This document shows positions 6,854 to 12,126 of a stretch of 12,964 nucleotides of DNA, in pieces. The notes beneath the pieces were generated by a model. It was given only the letters and a program-made list of their open reading frames with translations, did not search any database and had not been told where the DNA came from. This DNA is from Clostridiales bacterium UBA7573 (GTDB lineage Bacteria > Bacillota > Clostridia > Oscillospirales > CAG-272): the NCBI GenBank assembly GCA_002477905.1, contig DLLB01000007.1, forward strand, positions 4,600 through 17,563, given 5' to 3'. The position numbers and the translations under genes are program-made. Numbering within the stretch: the stretch's first letter is position 1; each line of letters starts with the position of its first letter.

Positions 6854-7276
6854 TTACTTTTTGCGGTGTGCGTCCAGATAATCCTGCAGGATGATTTGTG
6901 CGCTGAGTGTATCTACGGTATCTTTTCGCTTTTTGCCGTGTGTGTCGGTGAAATTCAGAATCTGATGCGCCGCCATGGTAGAACAACGTTCATCGAATAA
7001 CGTGACTTCCAATCCGGTTTTCTGTGTCAGAAGCTCTGCAAATGCGCGTACACGCGCACTGCGTTCTCCGAGTGTTCCGTTCATGTTGATGGGATGCCCC
7101 ATGACAATTTTACAAACGTGATATTCGGATGCGGTATCCGCGATCAGATCCAGTAAAGCCGCACGACTTTTTGCCCGCACGGTGCCGATTCCACCTGCCA
7201 AAAACTGCGCTTCGTCACTGACGGCAAGTCCGGTGCGCACGTCGCCAAGGTCAATGCCTAAAATCCGGTTTCCCAT
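6854..7276 (-). CDS. ruvX: RuvX/YqgF, putative Holliday junction resolvase / pre-16S rRNA nuclease
   Basis: This 140-residue protein has the RNase H-like YqgF fold motifs: GIDLGDVRTGLAVSD (7-21) with catalytic D9, VMGHPINMNGTLGERS (58-73), LFDERCST (93-100) with E96, and KRKDTVDTLSAQIILQDYL (116-134) with D122. Its length is normal for the family. Bacterial YqgF proteins process the 5' end of pre-16S rRNA and have been proposed as Holliday junction resolvases; the sequence cannot separate these roles. The ATG begins 3 bp after the stop of the upstream PfkB-like gene, with no independent promoter visible, so it is the second gene of that operon. Its usual Firmicute neighbours (alaS, udk, mltG types) are absent. 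Confidence 0.92.
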   Translation of the reverse strand: MGNRILGIDLGDVRTGLAVSDEAQFLAGGIGTVRAKSRAALLDLIADTASEYHVCKIVMGHPINMNGTLGERSARVRAFAELLTQKTGLEVTLFDERCSTMAAHQILNFTDTHGKKRKDTVDTLSAQIILQDYLDAHRKK

Positions 7277-7279
7277 GGA

Positions 7280-8206
7280 TTACAGCAAGTTATGCGCCTG
7301 CGCAAAGGACGCGCTTTCCGCTCCGTCCGGAATGGAGATGGCGCCGCCCGTCCGCATGGCGGTTTTGCAAAAGACTGCGGTTGCAAAGTTTGCCGCGGCG
7401 GACAGAGAAGCGGTTTGCGCGAAATGATGGGCAAATGCCGCGATAAACGAGTCTGCCGCGGCAGTTTCATCCACCAGCGTCACATTGCAGGGGGAGGTCA
7501 GATTATAGTTGCCGGTATCATACAGGAAGCACCCCCGGCTGCCAAGCTGTAAGACAACGCGCGGCGTGCCGAATTTTTTTCGGATCTGGCGGCAAATTGT
7601 CAGACAGTGTTCAATGGAATTCGGTTCTGAACCGGTTTCCCGCCGGATAGACTCAATGCCTAAAATCGGAATAATGTTTCTGCTGTCCGCAGTGATGGAG
7701 GCGGAGGGGAGATCCCAAACATCGAAAAATACCGGAATGTCTCTGCCTTTTGCAAATTCACAGATTGCCAGCATCATGGAAACCGGAATTCCGCGCTTCA
7801 AAACCACGGCGTCCGGCATAGACTGAAAGGTTTCATCTAATTCATCCGCTGAAAACAGGCGGGAAGAAGCGGCGAAATCAAAATCCCGGCGTTCCTTTTC
7901 CGCAACCAGCGAAATGTGCATGGCGGTTTTGCCGCTGTCCAGCACGCTTAAATAACGGGTATCCACCCCTTGATCCTGATAAAATTTCACCAGCGGCAAT
8001 CCGAACATATCGTTGCCGACTTTTCCGCAAAGGACGCACTGTGCGCCGAGTTTTTGCAGTGCGATCGCCGTAAAGGTGATTCCGTGTGCAGGTATTAGCT
8101 GATAGTCACCGTTTGCAACGGTAGTGCCCGCCGCGGGAAGTGTGGGGGGTTGCATGGACAATTCCATTCCGACTTCCCCGAATAGTAAGATCCGTGTTTT
8201 CCGCAT
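7280..8206 (-). CDS. PfkB-family carbohydrate kinase-like protein with degenerate motifs
   Basis: This 308-residue ribokinase-fold protein opens with RILLFGEVGMELSM and keeps CGKVGNDMFG (60-69), KTAMHISLV and VLQLGSRGCFLYD (218-230). Several key positions are altered. The ATP anion-hole loop GAGD reads AAAD (249-252, VDETAAADSFIAAF), so only the catalytic aspartate D252 survives. The N-terminal sugar motif GGxxxNxAxxLAxLG reads HGITFTAIALQKLG (41-54) without the asparagine. The Mg-associated NxxE region reads ESIR (185-188). It may bind rather than phosphorylate its ligand, or use an unusual substrate. AGAGGAG (8217-8223) ten bases before the ATG supports the start, and a promoter lies at 8248-8276. 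It is followed 3 bp later by ruvX. The divergent neighbour is spoIIAA. Confidence 0.85.
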   Translation of the reverse strand: MRKTRILLFGEVGMELSMQPPTLPAAGTTVANGDYQLIPAHGITFTAIALQKLGAQCVLCGKVGNDMFGLPLVKFYQDQGVDTRYLSVLDSGKTAMHISLVAEKERRDFDFAASSRLFSADELDETFQSMPDAVVLKRGIPVSMMLAICEFAKGRDIPVFFDVWDLPSASITADSRNIIPILGIESIRRETGSEPNSIEHCLTICRQIRKKFGTPRVVLQLGSRGCFLYDTGNYNLTSPCNVTLVDETAAADSFIAAFAHHFAQTASLSAAANFATAVFCKTAMRTGGAISIPDGAESASFAQAHNLL

Positions 8207-8247
8207 ATCAGCAAGACTCCTCTGTTTTTTACAATATATTTTTATTT

Positions 8248-8276
8248 ATCTTATCATATTTTTTTCGTAAAATCAA
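8248..8276 (-). promoter_or_regulatory. Sigma-A-type promoter of the PfkB-like gene and ruvX
   Basis: On the minus strand the -35 is TTGATT (8271-8276) and the -10 is TAAGAT (8248-8253), with a 17-bp spacer in a very A+T-rich stretch. The leader is about 35 nt. It faces away from the spoIIA operon. Confidence 0.7.
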
Positions 8277-8303
8277 CCCTTTGCACAAATTTTTGCAATG
8301 GAA

Positions 8304-8432
8304 AACCGAAAAACTTTGCGCAAAAGTAGGCATTTTTTCAATCGAAAGGCGGAAAATCGAAAAAATGCAGAAAAAACGCGTTCGACAACCGAAAGCGACA
8401 GCTTTCGCATGCGGAATGCGTTAAGATAAAAT
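8304..8432 (+). promoter_or_regulatory. spoIIA promoter region with a perfect Spo0A box
   Basis: TTCGACA at 8381-8387 is the exact reverse complement of the Spo0A box TGTCGAA. Four weaker AA(T/C)CGAA words occur at 8304-8310, 8340-8346, 8355-8361 and 8387-8393. Possible -10 elements are GCGGAAT (8411-8417, sigma-H-like RnnGAAT) and TAAGAT or TAAAAT (8422-8432, sigma-A-like), but I see no good matching -35. An imperfectly placed hairpin CGAAAGC/GCTTTCG (8390-8407) overlaps the region. In B. subtilis spoIIA is transcribed by sigma-H with Spo0A~P, which is consistent. The exact start point is not resolved. Confidence 0.55.
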
Positions 8433-8453
8433 TATGGCGGAAAGGAGAGACAT

Positions 8454-8849
8454 ATGGAACAGAATACACAGTGTCAAATCAAACGGGAAAACGGTGTCCT
8501 CACCGTAAAACTGCAAGGCGAGCTGGATCATTACTCTGTGGCGGCGATCCGGGAGGAGATTGATGCAAATCTTTGCGATTGTGCCGGAAAAGCGTTGATT
8601 CTGGATTTGGGAGCAGTGGATTTTATGGACAGCTCCGGACTTGGCTTGATCCTCGGACGGCAAAATAAACTCCGCGCCATCGGCGCAAGACTGATCTTAC
8701 AGGATCCGACGCCGCAGATTGAACGCATTTTGCGTCTGGCGGGTGTGGACCGGACGATCCAGATGCGCCGGACAAGCGGCAATCCAACAACTTCTGCAAG
8801 GATGCAATGCGGCACATCCGTACCGCGGAAAGGAAGCACAAAACTATGA
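8454..8849 (+). CDS. spoIIAA: Anti-sigma-F factor antagonist SpoIIAA (STAS domain)
   Basis: This 131-residue STAS protein releases sigma-F by binding the anti-sigma factor SpoIIAB when dephosphorylated. LQGELDHYSV (20-29) and DFMDSSGLGLILGR (56-69) are the family hallmarks; S60 is the serine phosphorylated by SpoIIAB and dephosphorylated by SpoIIE. The STAS core ends near residue 104. The remaining tail (RRTSGNPTTSARMQCGTSV...) is unlike the helix expected there, whereas the +1 frame reads GQAAIQQLLQG, so a frame disturbance near 8757-8770 is possible. AAGGAG at 8442-8447, six bases before the ATG, fixes the start. The stop overlaps the spoIIAB start as ATGA, typical of this operon. Confidence 0.93.
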   Translation: MEQNTQCQIKRENGVLTVKLQGELDHYSVAAIREEIDANLCDCAGKALILDLGAVDFMDSSGLGLILGRQNKLRAIGARLILQDPTPQIERILRLAGVDRTIQMRRTSGNPTTSARMQCGTSVPRKGSTKL

Positions 8850-9274
8850 GAACTATTGAAAATGAGATGCAGATGCAGATCAGCGCGCAGGCAGAAAACG
8901 AACGGTTTGTGCGCAGTACCGTTGCGGCTTTTATTGCACGGTTGGATCCGACCTTGTCGGAACTTACCGATTTGCGCACGGCGGTTTCGGAGGCAGTTAC
9001 CAATGCGATCGTACACGGCTATCAGAACCGCGGCGGTACGATTTACATATCGGTACAACTGTTTGCCGGACGCACGGTGCGCATTCGGGTACGGGATAAC
9101 GGCGTCGGGATTGCGGACATTCCGCAGGCTATGCAGCCGCTTTATACGGGGGATCCGGAAGGGGAACGCGGCGGAATGGGATTTACGATCATGCAGAGTT
9201 TTACCGATAAACTACGGGTATGTTCCCATCCCGGTCAAGGGACGACGGTCACGATGACCAAAACGTTGGCATGA
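8846..9274 (+). CDS. spoIIAB: Anti-sigma-F factor / serine kinase SpoIIAB
   Basis: This 142-residue GHKL-type kinase holds sigma-F inactive and phosphorylates SpoIIAA. The N box SEAVTNAIVHGY (48-59, E49 and N53), the G1 box RDNGVGIADI (83-92, D84) and the G2 box GGMGFTIM (109-116) form the Bergerat ATP-binding site. Overall similarity and length match B. subtilis SpoIIAB (QPLYTGDPEGERGGMGFTIM corresponds to its ATP-lid segment). The frame is open back to 8807, but the ATG at 8846 overlaps the spoIIAA stop by 4 nt and follows AGGAAG, so translational coupling is likely. It gives near 1:1 production with SpoIIAA, as the partner-switch mechanism needs. Confidence 0.96.
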   Translation: MRTIENEMQMQISAQAENERFVRSTVAAFIARLDPTLSELTDLRTAVSEAVTNAIVHGYQNRGGTIYISVQLFAGRTVRIRVRDNGVGIADIPQAMQPLYTGDPEGERGGMGFTIMQSFTDKLRVCSHPGQGTTVTMTKTLA

Positions 9275-9312
9275 CCGGACAGACGATTTCCGTCATGGAA
9301 GGAGGCACACAA

Positions 9313-10032
9313 GTGCAGGCAACCACCAACGCACAATTACTGGAAAAGGTCGCGGCAGGCGATCGGGAAGCGTTCGATACGCTGATTGCCAAAAACATCG
9401 GGCTTGTGCGCAATGTTGCACTGCGTTTTTGCGGACGCGGTGTGGAATATGAGGATCTGGTACAGATCGGTTCCATCGGTATGATGAAAGCGGCAAGAAG
9501 CTTTGATCCCGCATTCGGCACGGTTTTTTCGACTTATGCGGTACCGCTGATTATCGGAGAGATCCGCAGATGCCTGCGGGATGACGGAATTATAAAAGTC
9601 AGCCGGACACTCAAACAGCAGGGCGGACGCATTCTGCATGAACGGGAAGCCTTTTGCAAACAATACGGGCGTGAACCGCATTTAAGTGAACTTGCCGCAC
9701 GGTGCGGTATGGAACAGGCGGATATGATGGAGGCGTTGAATGCAGTCAGTCCCGTCCGTTCCATGGAAGATCCGGTCGGAGAAGATGGGGCGACGCTGGG
9801 TTCCTTACTTTTCGATCCGACAGATGAAGTGGAACGCAGTACCGATCACATGGCGCTGACACAAACGATCCGCACCTTGCCCAAAGAGCAACAGCAACTC
9901 TTGTATTTGCGTTATACAAAGGAATTTTCGCAACAGCGCACCGGAGAAATTCTGGGGATGACGCAGGTGAAAGTGTCCAGAGAGGAGAAGAAAGCCATTG
10001 CCGCTTTGCGTAAGGCGCTTGGAAATTTATGA
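9313..10032 (+). CDS. sigF: RNA polymerase sigma-F factor (early forespore)
   Basis: Sigma-70 family factor of 239 residues from the chosen start. Region 2 spans about 28-92: LVRNVALRFCGRGVEYEDLVQIGSIG, then FSTYAVPLIIGEIRRCLRDDG. Region 3 is around KQYGREPHLSELAARCGM (116-133). Region 4 is LPKEQQQLLYLRYTKEFSQQRTGEILGMTQVKVSREEKKA (189-228). It directs forespore-specific genes once freed from SpoIIAB. I chose GTG at 9313 because AAGGAGG (9299-9305) lies seven bases upstream. An ATG at 9271 overlaps the spoIIAB stop as ATGA but has no ribosome binding site; it would add 14 residues. Third gene of spoIIA. No terminator directly follows: the next plus-strand one is at 10590-10629, beyond the opposing DUF4830 gene. 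Confidence 0.94.
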   Translation: MQATTNAQLLEKVAAGDREAFDTLIAKNIGLVRNVALRFCGRGVEYEDLVQIGSIGMMKAARSFDPAFGTVFSTYAVPLIIGEIRRCLRDDGIIKVSRTLKQQGGRILHEREAFCKQYGREPHLSELAARCGMEQADMMEALNAVSPVRSMEDPVGEDGATLGSLLFDPTDEVERSTDHMALTQTIRTLPKEQQQLLYLRYTKEFSQQRTGEILGMTQVKVSREEKKAIAALRKALGNL

Positions 10033-10035
10033 GTC

Positions 10036-10533
10036 TCAGGATTGCCCCGCATCTTTGGAAAAGCCGTGAATAAACCCGTTTACATCCGCGGAACAAACAT
10101 CCCCGCCGACCACACGATCTTTGTAGATCAAAAGATTGGCATAAACTTTTCCCTCATAATTCGGATAGTTGGTGATCAGATACGTGTAGCGGGTTACGGA
10201 TTTGCGCTTATAGTCGGATAAATCCAGTCCTTGCAGTTGTTGCATGGTGTTGTAGGTGGTAAAGATTTTGTCAAAATCCGCAGGAATGGTCACACTGGCG
10301 GTGTCATAGGGCTCCTCCTCGACTGTCCAACCGTATTGTGCAAGAAAAGAGATGCGATCTTTGTTGGTCGAAATATTGCGGAACACGATTCCATCGGAAT
10401 TGGTATAAACACTGTGAAGCAGCGGCGTGGTTTTGGTCGGTAACACGATCAACAGCGTGACAAACAGGGAAGCGCAAACCAACAGCAGGGCGATGAATTT
10501 CAATGTGGACGCTTTCAGCGTATAAATGAACAT
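10036..10533 (-). CDS. DUF4830-family membrane-anchored protein
   Basis: This 165-residue protein has one N-terminal hydrophobic segment (about residues 11-32, LKFIALLLVCASLFVTLLIVLP), which should anchor it with the rest outside. No lipobox cysteine is convincingly placed. The region from about 59 on (DRISFLAQYGWTVEEEP, VTIPADFDKIFTTYN, QGLDLSDYKRKSVTRYTYLITNYP, ANLLIYKDRVVGGDVCSADVNGFIHGF) matches my memory of DUF4830, a family of unknown function common in Clostridia. GGAGG (10541-10545) seven bases before the ATG fixes the start. I could not find a clear promoter. It meets sigF tail to tail with 3 bp between stop codons and is entirely covered by the probable sigF 3' transcript. Confidence 0.85.
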   Translation of the reverse strand: MFIYTLKASTLKFIALLLVCASLFVTLLIVLPTKTTPLLHSVYTNSDGIVFRNISTNKDRISFLAQYGWTVEEEPYDTASVTIPADFDKIFTTYNTMQQLQGLDLSDYKRKSVTRYTYLITNYPNYEGKVYANLLIYKDRVVGGDVCSADVNGFIHGFSKDAGQS

Positions 10534-10589
10534 AGCGAATCCTCCGATTTTCAGATTTCAACTGGGAAACGATTTGATACACTATATGG

Positions 10590-10629
10590 CAGTCGGCAGC
10601 GTTGTATACCAACCTGCCGACTGTTTTTT
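10590..10629 (+). terminator. Rho-independent terminator, probably for the spoIIA transcript
   Basis: CAGTCGGCAG (10590-10599) pairs with CTGCCGACTG (10614-10623). An inner GTTG/CAAC (10601-10604 and 10610-10613) extends the stem, with a 5-nt loop. TTTTTT (10624-10629) follows, so it acts in the plus direction. The only plus-strand gene upstream is sigF, ending 557 bp before; on the minus strand there is no U-tract. Confidence 0.8.
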
Positions 10630-10639
10630 CTTTGACCTT

Positions 10640-10668
10640 TTGCAAAATGTTTTAATTGTGTATAAAAT
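10640..10668 (+). promoter_or_regulatory. Weaker candidate upstream promoter for cdaA
   Basis: TTGCAA (10640-10645) and TAAAAT (10663-10668) stand 17 bp apart, just after the terminator at 10590-10629. It would give a leader of about 155 nt. It may be chance in an A+T-rich stretch. Confidence 0.35.
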
Positions 10669-10709
10669 GTAAACTTTAGAAAAGCGGGGAAAAATCTAGT
10701 GAAAAAAAT

Positions 10710-10738
10710 TGAAATTTTGCAGGAAATATGCTAAAATA
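10710..10738 (+). promoter_or_regulatory. Sigma-A-type promoter of the cdaA operon
   Basis: TTGAAA (10710-10715) and TAAAAT (10733-10738) are 17 bp apart. TG at 10730-10731, one base before the -10, makes it an extended -10 (TGCTAAAAT). The leader of about 87 nt holds only a small CAGGC/GCCTG stem (10796-10810), with no recognisable riboswitch. Confidence 0.7.
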
Positions 10739-10830
10739 AATCATAATTGAAATATATATTCCGACAGATTCTTCTGCCGGGTGGAGATAGAGAACAGGCG
10801 GCAAGCCTGCGTGTTGTGAGGAGCAAAAAC

Positions 10831-11688
10831 ATGAAAGATCTGATTGCTTATTTAAAAGACTCATGGAACAATCTTGCCGATTATATAAAAGGGTTTCATT
10901 TTTTGGATGTTGTAGACATCCTGCTTGTGGCACTGGTACTTTTTGCGGTATTCCAGTTTATCCGAAAGCGACGTGCCGGACGGTTGGCGGTTGGCATTTT
11001 AATGCTGGTTGCCGTGCAGTTCGGAAGCGAACTATTGCATCTGACGGCGATGAATTATCTGCTGAAATATGTCTGGCAGGTAGGATTGGTCGCGTTGATT
11101 ATTCTGTTTCAGCCGGAGATCCGGTCGTTTCTGGAGCAGATGGGAAGCGGTTCCATTCATGGAATTATGAGCATTACGGACCGTTCTACGCAGAGTGATA
11201 TTCAGAAAATTGCCGCAATTTGCACCGCAGCGTGCGATATGGCAAAAGAAAAAACGGGTGCGCTGATCGTTATTGAGCGCACCGTAAAGCTTGGAGACGT
11301 GATTAAAAGCGGTACCAAACTGGATGCGGAGCTTTCCCCGTTTTTGCTTCGGAATATTTTCTTCAACAAAGCGCCACTGCATGACGGCGCAGTGATTATT
11401 CGCAACGGCAGAATTTATGCCGCAGGGTGCTTTTTACCTCTGTCCTCCAAAAATGATATTGTGCGGGACCTCGGCACGCGGCATCGCGCCGCCATCGGTA
11501 TGAGCGAAACAAGCGACGCGGTGGTTGTGGTGGTGTCAGAGGAAACGGGTTCCATTTCCGTTGCCTGCGACGGGGAACTGAAGCGTAATTTCAACTATAC
11601 CTCTTTGCAGCATGAACTGGAACAGCGCTTGTTTATTCAGCAACATCATCGGGATAATGCGCCGGAAAAGGAGGAAGGAGCAAAATGA
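10831..11688 (+). CDS. cdaA: Diadenylate cyclase CdaA (c-di-AMP synthase)
   Basis: This 285-residue membrane enzyme makes cyclic di-AMP from two ATP, which controls potassium and osmotic balance and cell-wall homeostasis. Three N-terminal membrane segments are visible at about 27-44 (VVDILLVALVLFAVFQFI), 50-69 and 76-94. The DAC domain follows, with LHDGAVII (183-190, catalytic DGA at 185-187) and LGTRHRAAIGMSE (214-226, RHR motif). LFQPEIRSFLEQMG links the two. Size and layout are standard for CdaA/DacA. The frame is open back to 10747, but GAGGAG (10818-10823), seven bases before the ATG at 10831, marks the start. The stop overlaps the next gene's ATG (ATGA), so expression with the CdaR-like partner is coupled. 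Confidence 0.95.
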   Translation: MKDLIAYLKDSWNNLADYIKGFHFLDVVDILLVALVLFAVFQFIRKRRAGRLAVGILMLVAVQFGSELLHLTAMNYLLKYVWQVGLVALIILFQPEIRSFLEQMGSGSIHGIMSITDRSTQSDIQKIAAICTAACDMAKEKTGALIVIERTVKLGDVIKSGTKLDAELSPFLLRNIFFNKAPLHDGAVIIRNGRIYAAGCFLPLSSKNDIVRDLGTRHRAAIGMSETSDAVVVVVSEETGSISVACDGELKRNFNYTSLQHELEQRLFIQQHHRDNAPEKEEGAK

Positions 11689-12116
11689 GAGAAAAAGAGA
11701 AGCCGACACAGACAAGCGACGATGGCACCTATGTCGTGCAACCGAGCCATGTGTTTAACATCGTTACCATTCTTCTTTCCGTACTTGCGGCAATTTTGCT
11801 TTGGATGTACTCGGTCAATGCACAAACCGAAAACGGATTGCAACTGGATGTTGTGGTAAAGAACGGCGCGGCGTTTGGCTATACGGACGGAGAGGTTGTC
11901 GGAACTGTCAATCTGACTATCAGCGGCAGAGTTTTGGATCTGCGCGATTTGGACAAAGACCAGATCGTTGCTTATGTGGATATGCAGGATGTGAAAAACG
12001 ACGGTGCGGCACATAATTTTTCGGTGATGATCCGTTTGCCGGACGGCACATCAGATAAACTTGTTTCCTACAAATTCAGCGGAAGCGGAAGCCTGTCCCT
12101 GCAGCCGCGCAGTTAA
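11685..12116 (+). CDS. cdaR: Short YbbR/CdaR-like membrane protein
   Basis: This protein has 143 residues. One transmembrane segment (about 24-44, FNIVTILLSVLAAILLWMYSV) is followed by a single extracytoplasmic YbbR-like beta domain (about 52-140: LQLDVVVKNGAAFGYTDGE, VNLTISGRVLDLRDLDKDQIVAYVDM). CdaR of B. subtilis modulates CdaA and carries several YbbR repeats in a protein more than twice this length. This one is a reduced version, and the C-terminus ends cleanly at a stop rather than by an obvious frameshift. Overlapping AAGGAGG and GGAAGGAG sites (11668-11680) precede the ATG. It is translationally coupled to cdaA by an ATGA overlap. The name is inferred from position and domain. Confidence 0.8.
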   Translation: MREKEKPTQTSDDGTYVVQPSHVFNIVTILLSVLAAILLWMYSVNAQTENGLQLDVVVKNGAAFGYTDGEVVGTVNLTISGRVLDLRDLDKDQIVAYVDMQDVKNDGAAHNFSVMIRLPDGTSDKLVSYKFSGSGSLSLQPRS

Positions 12117-12126
12117 GGAGCCTATT

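Noticed and set aside
8390..8407. CGAAAGC/GCTTTCG hairpin upstream of spoIIAA
   Set aside because: No T-tract follows and it lies in the presumed promoter, so I do not call it a terminator; kept only as part of the regulatory region.
8140..8424. 94-codon plus-strand frame in the spoIIAA upstream region
   Set aside because: It covers the opposing kinase start and two promoter regions; sequence is low-complexity and without a ribosome binding site.
10580..10612. GTATA plus CATATAG on the minus strand as a sigma-F/sigma-G promoter for DUF4830
   Set aside because: The -10 does not match the CATnnTA or GGnnAnAnT consensus well and the spacing is off; it also lies inside the terminator hairpin.
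10739..10830. cdaA leader as a c-di-AMP (ydaO) riboswitch
   Set aside because: About 90 nt with only a 5-bp stem; far too short and lacking the conserved ydaO core.
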